From Leucophora obtusa (lineage: Eukaryota; Arthropoda; Insecta; Diptera; Anthomyiidae), in the NCBI GenBank assembly GCA_949987735.1, contig OX465298.1, forward strand, positions 118,639,685 to 118,703,684: a stretch of 64,000 nt of DNA. Reading direction: 5' to 3'. The notes under the pieces were generated by a model. That model saw only the letters and a program-made list of their open reading frames with translations, did not search any database and was not told the DNA's origin. Positions 22,561 through 34,811 of this stretch are shown piece by piece (positions within the stretch are counted from its first letter, which is position 1; every line of letters begins with the position of its first letter). The translations under genes and the position numbers were made by a program.

Positions 22561-23252
22561 CACTAATAGAAAAAAGTCCGTAAAAAATTTAGTTAAATCT
22601 ACTAAAAGTTAGTTAAAAATTATGCTGCAGAAAAAACTGCTAAAATTAGCAGATTATTTTTGCTATATATTAGAAATATAGGAAAAGCAAAAATAAACTG
22701 TTAAATATACAGAATTTTAGTTATATTTGAGCTAAATTTTTGTTAGTGAAAAATAGCAAATTAATCTGCCAAAATCAGCAAAAAATTTTGCTAAATAATT
22801 TGTAGCCTAAAAACTCGCAAAAAATTAAAAATTTTCGAAGTTTTTCTTTTGATTTTTTTAAATACAAATAAAAGTCGAGCATTTTGAAAACAGCAGTTTA
22901 CAATTTTTAGCAAATATTTCTGCTGATTTAAGCAGGATAGACTGCTATTTGCATTTTACTAAATTTAGCTTAAAATAGCAAAAATTTTGTAGATATCAGT
23001 TTGTTTTTGCTATTTTTAGTCAATTAATATTTAGCAAAATTTTCTTCAGATTTTACAGTAATATTTGTTATTTCCAATTAACTAACAGTTGTCATAAATA
23101 CAAAAAAATTCTGTGAATTCAACAGTTTTAATTTTGCTATTCTTATTTTACTAGTATTTAGCAAAAAATTTGCTCATTTCAGTTTTTTCTGCAGCACCAT
23201 TTTAAACTAATTTTTCTTCTATTTTTACAGATTTATTTCTATGAGTATAGTG
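22561..23252. mobile_element. TA-CACTA foldback element
   Basis: It is flanked by TA on both sides (22559-22560, 23253-23254). The left end CACTAATAGAAA is matched by the inverted right end CACTATACTCATAGAAA; TTCTGCAG words mirror each other further in. It contains many TTTAGCAAA / TTTGCTAAA words. It interrupts the 135-bp array. No ORF. Confidence 0.7.
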
Positions 23253-23420
23253 TAACAAAAATTGCAAACACAACGCTAAAACTGGCCGATGTGAAAAAAG
23301 ATGGCATGATGCCTTCCATATGAGTCTAGAGTTTCAACTGCATTTCCTTGCTTCTGTTTAATGCATGGTTGGCAAACACTAACCGTAAAATACCGTTAAC
23401 GATTCAAAACCCTTTCAACG

Positions 23421-23640
23421 AACTATTTTTAACCCTAAAAAACCACTAACGAAATAACTTAAAATACCGTTAACCTTAAAATACCCTAACGAAATAAATT
23501 AAAATATCGATAACCTTAAAATATCCTAACGATATAACTTAAAATACCGTTAACCCTAAAATAATTTAACGATATAACTTAAAATACCGATAACCTTATA
23601 ATAACCTAACGAAATACTGTTGAAATAACGTTATCACTTA
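23421..23640 (+). repeat. 40-bp minisatellite
   Basis: Four clean units begin at 23461, 23501, 23541 and 23581, each like AAAATACCGTTAACCTTAAA followed by a CCTAACGAAATAA half. A partial unit precedes them. Confidence 0.9.
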
Positions 23641-24411
23641 TCACTAACTTTATGAAACGGTTGCCAACCCTGGTTTAATGTAATGTATGCCAAATTCCTA
23701 TGACATTTTGTAACAATATTTGTAAACTTTGCGGGAAAACTGGCTGATATCTGAAAAAGCGGTGTGTCACCTTCCATACAACCAGAAATTTCAAATTACT
23801 TTTCCTTGGCTTCTCTTGGATATAGTTCAGCCAGAAATTTTATGCCGTATTCTAACAACATTTCTAATACTGCACTTACACTGGCAGATATTAAAGAAAG
23901 GAACGTGACACTTCCCATACGAACCTAGATTTTACACTGCTCTCCTTGTCTTCTGCTGAATGTAGTTGAGCAATGTAGTTGTACAATGTATTGTAATACC
24001 ATGTATGTTAAACTGGACGAAATATGAAAAATTTGCGAGGCATCTTTCATACAACTAGACAATTCCAAACTGCTTTCCATTGGCATCTCTGGAAGATAAT
24101 TGAACAAAGAGTTAGCACGGAGTATTGTAAAAACAATTGCAAGAACTGACCTGAAACTGGCCGAGAAAGTTGCATAACCATAACATCATATTTTTAAAAT
24201 TACTTTGAGTTGTCTTTTGTTGAATGTATTTAAACCAAAAATGACGAATTTTAACAACATTGGTAAACACTCTATGCAAATTGACCAACATATGGAAAAG
24301 TGGCGTGGAGTCTTTCATGAAATCAGAAATTTTAATTTTATTTCCCTCAGCTCCCCTTGAGTGATTTTAAGCCAGATTTCTCACTTTGCTTTTAAACAAA
24401 ATTTCTGTGTA

Positions 24412-24800
24412 CACTCAAAACAATATGTCTGCTGGCTGAACAGAAAAATTTGTTACTTTAACAAAATTTATTCCTTTTTTTAGCTTAAAATAAAATTTAT
24501 TGATTTTAAAACATTTTTCGTTAAATTTACCAAATCTAAATCTAAGTAAAAAATTAGTAAAACAGCAGCTTTATTTTCAATTCTACTGAGCCATACAATT
24601 TGTTAAAATTTAGGGTCTCGGAACACTCGCGGGGCTTAGTACATATCATCTGAAGGCATATTAGGACACTGCGAAGGAACAAATATTTTGTTCGTTTTCT
24701 TATACGACGCTTAGTTTTCGAGATATGGGCCATTTTATGAAACGGAATATTTTTATTAGAAATTTCCGAGGATCCAAGGCCCCACCAGGGTCCATCTTTG
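24412..24800 (-). repeat. TA-CACTCAAAATAAT family, copy 2 (one end)
   Basis: It starts CACTCAAAACAATATGTCTG after TA. On the minus strand it carries TATCCAAAGATGGACCCT and ATGGCCCATATCTCGAAAAC, shared with 6950-7300 and 40790-41000. It is cut off near 24800, next to the Tc1 relic. Confidence 0.7.
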
Positions 24801-24923
24801 GATAGAGTTGACTTAAATAGTTGTAACACATAAAAAATTCATAAAAAATACTTCATTCTTTTTGGATAAAAAAAAAATCTTTAAAAAATTTAAAGAAAAA
24901 TGTAGAAGAAATAAGTTTCCATT

Positions 24924-25936
24924 TTAATTAGTACCCGAAAAAAAAATCACAACGGAGAGACATTTTAGCAAGTCGATCTTCCATAGTATCTACTAACTTA
25001 AGATACTCTTTTGGACTAAAGTTTTTTCAGTTTGAAATTATACAATCTCTTAGTTGTCTTAGGTTTTGGGGTTGGGCCTCAGCAATCTCAATTTTAAATA
25101 TAGTCCAAGCATTTTTAATAGGAAAATGGTCTGGGCTTTGGGGTGGCCACTTCAAAAGATTAATATTTTTCTCAGTAAGGTATTTCACTTCCTTTTTTGC
25201 CGTATGTATAGGCGCATTGTCCTGTTGGAATATGAAATTTTCACCTATTAAACGATTTTCCTCAGGTATGGTGGTCTCTTCTAAAATGTTCAAGTATACC
25301 GCAGCATTGACTTTTCCTTGTAATACAATAATTTCCCCATTACCCAGGGCAGAGAGGCAGCCCCACACCATTAAACCTCTCCCTGCTGTTTTAACAGTTG
25401 GCACGGTGCACTTATAAGATAATGCGTCACCTGCCTTACGCCAAACGTCAATTATATCATGAGAATATTTTAGTCTTACCATTGATTCATCAGTCCATAA
25501 GAAGTTGTGCCCAAATTCTAGTGGCTTTAAAACGTGTTCATCATAAAACTGCATTCTTTTTGTCATATTTTCTTTACTAACGTATGGAAGTTTGAGAGCT
25601 ACACGCCCATGTTTGCCACTAGCTCTAAGCCTTTTTGGAATAGTGAATCTTGATGGCACAGATCTGCCTTCGTTTAGCAACTGAGAACGATTCTTCGGTA
25701 CAGATTTGAGTGGGTTAGCCTCCGGTATTTCGACAATTCTTCTATCAAGTCTTTCGCTGGTTATTTTAAGATGACCTGATCTCTTTTTAGCACAAACTCG
25801 GTGCTCATTCTCATAGGCAACAATCACTTTTCGCATTGCGGTATGAGATTTACCAACTTTTTGGCCAATATATCGTAAGGTAAAGGCTGATAACTACTTT
25901 CTGTTCTTCAGTTGTCAACTGCTTGAATTTACCCAT
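24924..25936 (-). pseudogene. Tc1 transposase pseudogene, catalytic Glu to Lys
   Basis: From an ATG at 25936, the N-terminus MGKFKQLTTEEQKVVISLY runs into a frameshift near 25880; the frame then resumes with RYIGQKVGKSHTAM and stays open from 25836 to 25027 (269 codons). DDE domain: D116 in WTDES and D206 in QQDNAPIHTA, numbered from the Met at 25836. Exactly 34 residues later, where DD34E enzymes have Glu, there is Lys (K241 in SPDHFPIKNAW). A TGA after CIISN replaces the usual Trp, and a frameshifted tail reading SPKEYLKLVDTMEDRL continues to a stop at 24924-24926. Total length near 337 codons matches the family's 340. It cannot cut DNA. I could not find TIRs. Confidence 0.85.
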
Positions 25937-25939
25937 AAT

Positions 25940-26715
25940 TTTAGAAAATTATAATACTTCCTAATAAAATATTTAATTTCCTTTAATTTCGCGAAAAAAG
26001 CAGAAAATATTAATTAAATTAAGGATGACCTTACTTTTAATTTATTTAGTTGTCAACAATAAGAACTAAATTTTGCGAAAATATTTAAAATATTTACGAA
26101 AATCTTGTTATTATAAATTAATCACCCCAAGCTTTCTTTCGGAAATTTGCTTTTTCAATATGCACATCAGTTGGTTTTGTAAGACTAGAATTACAGTTAT
26201 TTTTTGTGAAGAGTAAAACTTCTCAAACTTCTCACATATGACCATGAATATGAGTGCTTTTTAAAATGATGATATTTTATCAAGTCCGAGTTATGCGATG
26301 CTCAGAGTTTATAAAATTAAAGAAATGGCATTGGAAAATTATTTTTTCCACATACTGTATCTCCAAAATACCACGAAATTTGAAATTGTTCTACTTAGGC
26401 TCGTGCTAAACAATTTCAAATAAAATATTGCCCCAACCGAATTCAGTTAAGGCTACTGATAATAATTCTGCTGCCACAACCGAATTGCAGTCGAATTCGG
26501 TTGGCAAAACATTCGGTTGGGCCAAATGAATTTATTTGAGAGTGAAGGTACATACAATGAGTTATTTATAGTGCGACAATAGTAAAGAAATTTATTATTG
26601 ATTTGATATAAACAGTTTGAAGCAGCATTCAGGAATTTGTGGGATCTTTATTAAACAGGTAGTAAAAGAAGTTCTATATACGGTTTGATCATGCTTTGTA
26701 TTATTTCTGTTGATA
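25940..26715. other. Gene-free stretch with ATTCGGTT words
   Basis: No gene. Between 26430 and 26530 there are several CCGAAT / ATTCGGTTG words, the same as in the arms of the next element, so part of a related copy is probably present. Confidence 0.5.
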
Positions 26716-26718
26716 TTG

Positions 26719-27974
26719 CACACAGAGAACGATTCAGTTAGGAAACCATCAAAACCACCAAGATTCTATTAAAAACACCTAATATTATTTCCAATTATCT
26801 AAAATTTATGGATATAATTAATATTTTGTGTTGAAAGAACATTTTCTATATTAACAAATGACTCAAAATTTTCTGTAATATTTAAATCGGTGTTCATAAC
26901 TAATTACAAGAAAATATATTTTTTTCGAAATAATTCCATAATCACAATCATATTAAAATTAATAAAATATATATAAGTCCCAATTTTTAGGATGTTACAA
27001 CTATAAATCAGTAGTAAAAAATAAATTCAAATATTAACTCCTAAACTTTTTTAATTCCTCATTTACAACTAACTGTTTCGAACAAATTCGGCAGTGCTAA
27101 CCAATTATTATTTGGATATAACAATTAACTGTAAAAAAATAAAAGATGTCAAACAAATTATAAAAAAGCAAATTAAAAAAACAAATAAAGCAATAAAATT
27201 GTAACATCGGTTTCCAAAACTGCAAGATCATATACAAATTTCAAAATTATTTTGATGCCAGCAGGAGATTTATATTTCCAAAAGGAAGGCTATCCGAAAA
27301 AACCTAGATTTTTTGTTTTTTACTTGAGAAACCATCTCATGTCCTAGCCTCCGGTTCAGAGGATTTTTTCCATAGAACTTTTTCTTCAGAAAAAAACCTC
27401 AGATTATAAATAAAAACTTTATCCTACAGAAAAACTTCTAGATTCTGAGGACTTTTTCCCTCAGAATCTGTCGGGTTTTCTTAAAGAGAAAGTGCTCAGA
27501 ATCTGAGGAGTTTTCCAGAGGAATTTGTTTAGGAAACAGGCTTCCGAATCCTAGGATTGGTTTTTACGGAAATATTCTTCGGATTTGAGGATTTTTGTAG
27601 CAAAAAGTCCTCTGAATCTGAAGGCTTTTCTACAGAAAACTACCTCATAATATGATAAGTTTTGTAATATTTATTTATTTGCATATGTTATTTATTATTT
27701 TATTTGGGAAATAACTTAAATTTTTTAATAAAAGAAGTTAAAAATAATTGGAAATGGTGTTTTATTTTATTTGCAACTGTTTTTTAAGTGCAGTTGATGC
27801 CACCACCGAATACCAAATAAATTCGGTTGGACCAATATTTTCATGTTCGAAAATATAGTAGGTATAACTACAAATATCGGCAGCCTCAACCGAATAATGT
27901 GATAGTACATGTAACTACCCAAATTCGGTTGGCAACAAATTCGGTTGCCACAACGAATCTGTTCTCTGTGTGTG
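26719..27974. mobile_element. CACACAGAGAAC foldback with ATTCGGTTG words
   Basis: The left end is CACACAGAGAACGATTC and the right end is, inverted, CACACAGAGAACAGATTC. Subterminal CAACCGAAT / ATTCGGTTG words occur near the right end. The interior holds the minisatellite at 27300-27655. A single end of the same family lies at about 42565-42617. Confidence 0.7.
27300..27655 (+). repeat. TCAGAATCTGAGG minisatellite
   Basis: About seven diverged units of 45-60 bases, each built from CAGAAAAA...CT(C/A)AGATTCTGAGGA...TTTT. The core TCAGAATCTGAGG is near-palindromic. Confidence 0.7.
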
Positions 27975-28073
27975 TCGTAGTAGTGTAGTGAACACAAACT
28001 GATATTTTGTAATTCTAGTTAAAATATTGCTGTATATGTATGCAATGTAAAGTTGTTGTTTCTGTATACATTA

Positions 28074-28712
28074 GAGCACCCATGAAGTATATGGGATTTG
28101 CAAAAGTGTTATTTTTCACCTCCGCACGCATTTTCCAGTAGATTGGGCTAACATCCTTCCAAAAATTGGTCCTCCCGTATTAAAACAAGCCAGTCACCCG
28201 AAAAAAATGGACTAAAATTAATTCAAAGTTTCTTTGCTCTATAACTCTTAAAGTACAGGTTTTACAGAAAAATATTGAATAAGCATATCTACAGGCAATA
28301 ATGTGGCTAGCATTTTTCTCATACACATTTTTGATGTATCGATGACTCGTCATGGTGATTTAAGTGGTTAAAGTCAAAATTTGTGTATAACCATATAAAT
28401 CACTTTGATTTTAACCACATAAATCAATATGACGCGTCGTCGATACGTTAAAAATGTGTATGAGAAAAATTTTGGCCACATTATTGTAGAAACGCTTATG
28501 TAATATTTTTCTGTTAAAGCTTTACTTTAAGATTTATGCGCAAATAAACTTTGAACTAATATTAGTCCATTTTAAGGGGTAAAAGCCGTGGGTGACTGGC
28601 CTCTTTTAATACGAGAGGATCAATTTTCGCGGGGATATTATTTTTTACGACCAATTTACCAGAAAGTTTGTGGGGAGGTGAAAAAATATCACCTTTGCAC
28701 ATATGGGTGCTC
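28074..28712. mobile_element. TA-GAGCACCC foldback element
   Basis: About 640 bases that are palindromic almost throughout. Ends are GAGCACCCAT inside TA dinucleotides (28072-28073 and 28713-28714). The central arms around 28320-28380 and 28420-28490 (CTCATACACATTTTT and inverse) are well matched. No ORF. A third copy of its end lies at about 30185-30235. Confidence 0.8.
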
Positions 28713-28810
28713 TATTGAGCGCTAGCCTGAATAAGCACGAAATTTACTTATTTATTTGAAATTTGTATGGGATTTGACAATCGAAAACAAAATAAATAAG
28801 AAAACTACTA

Positions 28811-29160
28811 GTATGAATGAGGTATTACTTAAACATATTTTAAGTTCTGACTTATTTCTGGCATTGAACCTAAATTTTAAACTTTGATGTCTTCAGAGAA
28901 TTATAGTATATATATGACAAAGAAGATTTTTATGCGGAAGATTTTAACCGTCTAATTCTTTAACTTACAAGTCGTTTGTGGCCTTTTTCGAAAAGGGGCA
29001 AAAGGTCTCTTTAATTGAGGAGTTAGAGGGTTAAAATGTTCTACAAAAATATTTGTCATGAAATTCCCCCCTAAGTCTCTGAAGATATCAAAGTTGAAAA
29101 ATTAAGTTCAAGCCAGAAATAAGTCAAAACTTCAAATGTGTTTAAGGGTTAATTTCATAC
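28811..29160. repeat. 350-bp palindrome
   Basis: The left arm (GTATGAAT...GACTTATTTCTGGC, 28811-28905) pairs with the right arm (GCCAGAAATAAGTC...CATAC, 29065-29160). Non-coding foldback of unknown family. Confidence 0.7.
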
Positions 29161-29642
29161 TTATACAGAATTGGCGCTCAAGTGCCCACTATGAGGAACA
29201 TTTCTGTGAAACATTCCTCAGCTTACGGGTCTGTTTGTCCCTTTTAATAACGGGGCCAAAAAAGTCCCTTTAATTGAAGAGTTAGAGTGTTAAATAGTTC
29301 CACAAAAATGTAACTCGTAGTGATTTACATAAGTTCACTGCACATATCGTATACCCAAAATGGAAAATTCACATCGTTTCCTAGGGCACATATGTATGTA
29401 AAAAATCTATAACTCAGAATCAGTTTTTGGGCCTTCTGTCATGGAATGGACGAAATATTAAAAAAAAACTTATTTTCCTTTTAATCTACGCTAAATTTCC
29501 TATTATATGATGAAGGGTATACCTCTTTACAGATCTCTTTAAATGAGAGACATTCAAATTTTAGTTCTGATACAAATAATTTTGATTTTTCCCGCTTAAA
29601 ACACCACTAACGGTTAGGAGAGGTTTAAAAGTTGGTGTAAAC

Positions 29643-29890
29643 AATAGCTATGCGCTGTGGTGTAATGGTTAGCGCATTGGACTGTTACACGTTAGGTTGC
29701 GGGTGTGATCCTCATAATATGTATGAGGTTTTTCTATCACTCTTACATATCGCAGCCGTCCCCCTTCGGTGTTCGCATAGCACTTAACCCCACCGAAGTA
29801 AAATAATATTATAGGGCTGTGAACTAAAAAGCTTAAATACAGTTCGCCAAATCTTCATCGGATGGCGCGCAACAACTGTTCTAAGATTCA
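29643..29890 (+). repeat. tRNA-derived SINE, copy 1
   Basis: The head GCGCTGTGGTGTAATGGTTA (box A-like) and the box B-like GCGGGTGTGATCCTC at about 29700 are followed by a body with CCACCGAAGTAAAATAATAT, GGCTGTGAACTAAA and GCTT. The same body, with the same head type, occurs at 33655-34170, which defines a SINE family. Confidence 0.7.
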
Positions 29891-30184
29891 ACATCTCGCG
29901 CCATTACAGTGTTGCCATATGTGAAGCCCTTCATCTTTCACCACCTTTCACTTCTTCTCTATCCCCTTTTCAAAGGAAGCAACACTTTAATTAATAGGAA
30001 GATTTTCCTGAGTGTTGCTTCTCTTAAAAAAAAAAAAAACATCAGAAGCATCTAGTTTAAGAGCTATTGACGGATAAATCCATGAACCCTTTTTAGGGTA
30101 ATTTTGAAGACATAAATGTAAACGGTTTACGTAGCAGAAACCCAGTTTTCGCACATAACTTATTTTTACTTTTAGTCTATCCCA
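29891..30184. other. Gene-free stretch
   Basis: No supported feature. Confidence 0.4.
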
Positions 30185-30235
30185 AATTGAGCGGGGAGCT
30201 GGAAAAATAACACTTTTGCACATATGGGTGCTCTA
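30185..30235 (-). repeat. Single end of the TA-GAGCACCC family
   Basis: GGGGAGCTGGAAAAATAACA through CACATATGGGTGCTC then TA matches the right end of 28074-28712. Its partner end was not found. Confidence 0.6.
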
Positions 30236-31699
30236 GTATGCATGTTTCTGTATGTTATTATCATGCATGTTGCATTTATATGTGTTATACAGTGCACTTG
30301 TAAATGTATTTTTTATAACGTTATATATCTATTAAATGTTATCCCTTTGCAGCACTGTTATGGCAGTGACTCTAGAAAATCGTTCCCGAACACCTCAAAT
30401 GGACTGCAAAAGAGACTTAAAAGACTGACCTTTTTCAATGCTTTTAGTCAAGGTTTTTTATATTTAAGAGGTTCTATTATTTAAATTTACAAACAAAACA
30501 TGAATTTAAAAAAGTTGAGTTTTTACTGATTGTTTAATGACATTACAAACTTGAGATTTTGGGTAAATTAAAAAAAAGGAATATTTCTAAAATTCGGCTT
30601 CAAAAGATGAAAAAGAAATAAGCCCCATATTAATGAAAAATGTTTTATTTTTTGCATATAACTGCAATTATTAATAAAACCACGCTATTCTCGGAATTCT
30701 TCATACATTACATTTTTACTATATGCACTATGAATTTTTTTTAATGATTTTTCATAGGAATACAGTATATCACAGATCTAAAACAAATACAAAGTTTGGC
30801 GGTGCTGACTTATCTGGATACGGAAATATGTGGTCTCGAAAATCGGGAAAAACTATAAAAATGTACAAGGTTGTACCTACTTAATTGTCATTTTCTTGAA
30901 GTGTTATAGATACGCAACTTTTTCTAAGCAAATTAACTTTTTTGCCAGGTGTTTTTTTTTTACTGAAATATTTTTGGTTATTGGATGATTCTAATTTTTG
31001 AACAATCCTTAAAATAGAAAACACCGAAATAGATATATATATTTTTTTATTCCATATTCTCAGTATACATTACTTTTATAACCATTTGCAGTCTGAAACA
31101 GTAAAGGGTTAAGATGTGTACTTGTTTTCATTTTTATTTTGTTTTTAACACACAATCAGTTTATATGTAACTAAATAAGTATGAACGATAATATAACTGC
31201 TCATAGATGCCACTAGATGTGTATTGTTTAAATTATTACTATTATTATTGTTATAAGAAACAATGATAGTATAATATTTGTTATTTAGTTGTATAATAAA
31301 GAACGCCATAACTATTTTTAAGTACAATATTTGTAGGTATTATTTACAAAAAAGATGAAAAATTGAAAACTTTTATAAAATTATACCATTTCAAGGCCGT
31401 TGTTAATCAAATTTAAAACTTACCTTTTGAGTAGTATATTAATTATGTGAATTGTTTTTTGGTTTACAGCCTTATATAATCTTACCTGCAAAAAAAAAAT
31501 AAGTTAAACGTTGAGTGCGTACTTGTGGTTACAAATTGAAAAAAAAAAAAAAAAATAGTTTGTAAATACAATGAACTTTTTTTGCGAATATAGAAGAAAG
31601 TTTTAATTAAAGTGTTAATTAATTTAAAGCTACCCAGCTAAAAATCGACATATCTATATGTATCCATACCGGTTTAATGCACATATGTACGTGCATTAG
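30236..31699. other. Gene-free stretch
   Basis: An ORF at 30224-30484 has no recognisable domain. Microsatellite-like ATTATTATTATTG occurs near 31235. Nothing else can be supported. Confidence 0.4.
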
Positions 31700-32275
31700 A
31701 GCGTACCAACTTACAGGCTAAAAAAAAAGTGCGCCGTACACCCTCCAATATGAAGTATTCTTGCAAAGAATTTTCAAAACAATTTTTTTTTTGCCGAACG
31801 TAGGGGTCGCCATTTTACATTTTTCGTTATATCTTTTGTTATATATATATCGGATCTTAAAGTGTGATACATCGATGTATTTCTCTCGAGGAGACCAGTG
31901 ATTTGCTCTAAGGGCCATTGACCTGAAGTATCCCGTTCTAGTAGTTACCCACCAGATCTCAGTTGGTACGACCCTAATGTACTACCTTAATATCAGAAAA
32001 TTAAAGCTCGCAAAAAATCATTAAACTTTTTCTAAGGAAGTTTTTTCGATAAACCCAGTAGAATTTTTTTATATATTGGTCGCCTTATTAAATTTTTCTT
32101 CATTGGATTTTTCCTTTATAGCAAAACACCAGTCTCCTCGAGGCAAAAAAACGATATATCACACTTTAAAATCCGACTTTAAATGCCGAAGCTATAACGA
32201 AAAATTTAAAAAGGCGACCCCTACGTTCGGGAAAAAATTTTTTTTTGAAATTGCCTTACATAAATCATAAATCTC
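31700..32275. mobile_element. Foldback element with GCGACCCCTACGTTCGG arms
   Basis: The left arm around 31725-31870 (CCGAACGTAGGGGTCGCC, then ATCGGATCTTAAAGTGTGATA) is mirrored at 32140-32265. The far right end is cut where the next element begins at 32276. Another half copy is at 57830-57985 and preserves the missing end (CATATTGGAGGGTGTACGG). Confidence 0.7.
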
Positions 32276-32806
32276 CCCAGCAGAAATTACTGCTTTTGTC
32301 AGGGAAAGTTGAGCAGTGAAGCGATTGCATTATTGATGATATCGTGCCTGATTTTTCGACAGAGCTCGGGGAAAGCACTTGTTTCGAGATCCGAAAAGGC
32401 ATGAATTCACATCTTTTAATTGGGGCTCCTGTTTTTCTTTTAAAATGTCGATAATTCATGCTTTTCAATTATTTAATATCATGCCTTCTCAAAAGCACAA
32501 TATTTCTGCATATTTTTCCGTGAAAGAGAAAATGCCCCTTATTTTTAGGAAAACGTCTTATTTTCATTAAAATAACTTTTTTCTGCATTTCAAAAATTTT
32601 TGGTAAAAGAACCGCGAAAATATTTAAGCATTCAAAATATATTGCTCATTTCATGCCTTTTTGAAAAGCACAGCAAAAAACGATAAACAATTAATCAACT
32701 TAGACCTTTCATTAGTGCTGTTTACGAAGCTATACATTTTTAGAAGCGGTAAAAGTAGCAGTAAAGAAGCAGTAATCGTTTTTACTGCTTCCACATTTTT
32801 TCTGGG
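32276..32806. mobile_element. CCCAGCAGAAA element
   Basis: It begins CCCAGCAGAAATTACTGCTT and ends with AAGCAGTAA...TTTTTCTGGG inverted, about 531 bases. CATGCCTT / AAAAGCAT words repeat on both arms. It has the same CCCAG start as several other elements in the window. Confidence 0.5.
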
Positions 32807-33649
32807 TCCATACATGACTCATATATGACCATACGTGTGCATTAACGAAATTTGAGGTAATATCTACATGTGTGTATATGTATGAACATACATTAACATG
32901 CATGAGCATGCATGATTATGAATGGATTGTTTTAGTCACCTAGTGTACAAGTGGAGTCCAAAATGCCTCACAAAAGTTCATTTATGACTTCTGAATTCTG
33001 AACTATATGAGAGTGATTTTCATTACCGATGAAGCCTCTTTCTGAGAAGACTCCTAGTTATGAGCACTATTGGAATTTTTGTAATTTTCTGAGCCATTTG
33101 TGAGTCATTTATGATTCCATCAAATTCGTAGAATAATTTCGAACATAATCTTAGAATAATTTCACAGCGCAACGACAACATTTGAGGCGAAACTAAAGAA
33201 AATTCCAGAGCGTTTTGCAAAGTAAGTTCGGCTTATTTTTTTTTTTTTTTTTGTCTCTTGAAATATCTGTATGAAGTCAAGACCAAAAAATGTTGCTCAC
33301 TTTTAGAGTTAAAAACTCTATTTCACGAATTAGTTAAATTTCAGCCGATCTTTTGGTTTTTTTTCATACAGAGTTATCAAATAAGCAGTTGGCATAATAT
33401 AGTTGGGTAAATAGCCATTTTTAGTTAAATAAAATATGGCTGAAATAACATTTGTGAATTTAACAAATTTTTTCTTGCTGTTTGTATCCTACTAATGTTT
33501 AGCAAACAGATTCAGCATTTTTTTCTGCAGAGCCTTTTGAAGTCATTTTTAGTATCTTTAGCAAACTTTTTTACAGTCTTCTCCATTGGTGCATGAACAA
33601 TTGAGAAAATTTCATGAATGACTGCAACGTTCACAATAAAAAATTAAGT
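32807..33649. other. Gene-free stretch with a partial TTTAGCAAA element
   Basis: From about 33400 to 33590 the sequence (TTTTTCTGCAG, TTTAGCAAAC) resembles one arm of the element at 22561-23252. There is no gene. Confidence 0.4.
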
Positions 33650-34170
33650 AAGTGTGGGCGGTGCTGTGGTGTAATGGTGGTTTCGGGTTCGATTCCCAGC
33701 GACCGCACTAGTTCAATTGAACTAGTCACTCAATTGATCGAAAGACCTATTTCACTTCTAATCGCTCTTCTAGTTCAATCGTTCATTTTATTACATTTGG
33801 CCGGCGACAATTTTATTTCTTTTTATTAATTAAAAATGTTTTCTACACTAAAGATTTTTCTTTTTTTTTCTTAAAATTCTTAATTTTTCTAATATTTATA
33901 TCTAATAAATGCATTAGCTGCCTATTAAAAATTGCCAAACCAAAGATCGGAAAAATTGTTTTGTGAGCGATTGAACGAAATTGTCAAAGAACTATTGAAC
34001 TATAGGAGCGACCTAGTTCTAACGAATTAAGCTGGAAAGAGCGGTCACCAAAAAGAACTAGAACGCCCAAGTCTACACTTTATCCCACCGAAGTAAAATA
34101 ATATAAGAGGGCTATGAACTAAACAGCTTCAACAAAGCTCGCCAACTCACCATCAGATGGCTCGCAGCAA
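33650..34170 (+). repeat. tRNA-derived SINE, copy 2, interrupted
   Basis: The head GGTGCTGTGGTGTAATGGTG with box B GGGTTCGATTCCCAG lies at 33655-33708. The body CCACCGAAGTAAAATAATAT resumes at 34085 and runs to about 34170. Between them is a foldback insertion of about 360 bases. The head is closer to an intact tRNA promoter than in copy 1. Confidence 0.65.
33708..34072. mobile_element. CTAGTTC foldback inside the SINE
   Basis: GCACTAGTTCAATTGAACTA at the left and AAAAAGAACTAGAACGCCC at the right are inverted, with GAGCGATT / AATCGCTC mirrored inside. The short palindrome CTAGTTCAATTGAACTAG lies at the left edge. No ORF. Confidence 0.55.
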
Positions 34171-34808
34171 CGCTCACATTTTTACTTACAATTTATAAAC
34201 CGGTAGACAGATTTCTATAATTTTTAACACCAAAGTGGTCAGGTGAACCACAAACCATCCGAATAAAAAGTAGGAGCTGCTAATTGTACATGTTTCAGAG
34301 GCCAGCAAATTAAAACCTATATTTGCAAAAACTTTTGAAGATTTTATTCTAACAACAGAGCACTTTCTCTTCGAATTATTTTTGTTAAATTTACTGCAAG
34401 AAGATCATTTGGACAAATCCGAATTTATATATTTTTCTGCTAATTTAGTCATTTTTGTTGTTGGTTTGCACGTTAATTAGTTTAATTAAATTGCAATTAA
34501 ATTCAAAAGATTTTTGTAACTGCAAGCCTTAATCTACAGTAACTTCTATAAAAAATTTCTTTCGCTAATCAGGATTTTTATACAAACCGCATAAAGGAAA
34601 ATAGTTCCTATTGGCACAAAACAGCTAAGCACTTTTTATAATAAACAGTTTTCGTAATTGTATTTCCAGTCTATTTTATTTATAAAAGCTTAAGAAACTT
34701 GGTAATTTATTTTCTGTTATCAACAAAAATATTTATTTGTAACATTAATTTTTTTTTTTTAATTTCGACGTATTGCGTTATGATTTAAGATTTGTCGATT
34801 TCATTCCT
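34171..34808. other. Gene-free stretch
   Basis: No supported feature. Confidence 0.4.
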
Positions 34809-34811
34809 GTA

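Larger units (their letters stand above)
22430..24409 (+). repeat. Decayed 135-bp tandem array (satellite-like)
   Basis: Related segments carry a core like CTTCCATACAACCAGAAATT then TTTCCTTGGCTTCT. Cores begin near 22480, 23308, 23769, 23908, 24041, 24175 and 24311. The last five are spaced 133-139 bases apart. The larger gaps are explained by the MITE at 22561-23252 and the 40-bp array near 23421. Copies differ strongly, so the array is old. Confidence 0.75.

Noticed and set aside
30224..30484. 86-codon ORF with a plausible TTTGCAG splice acceptor near 30351
   Set aside because: The N-terminal half is transposon end sequence, composition is ordinary for AT-rich noncoding DNA, and no family is recognised.
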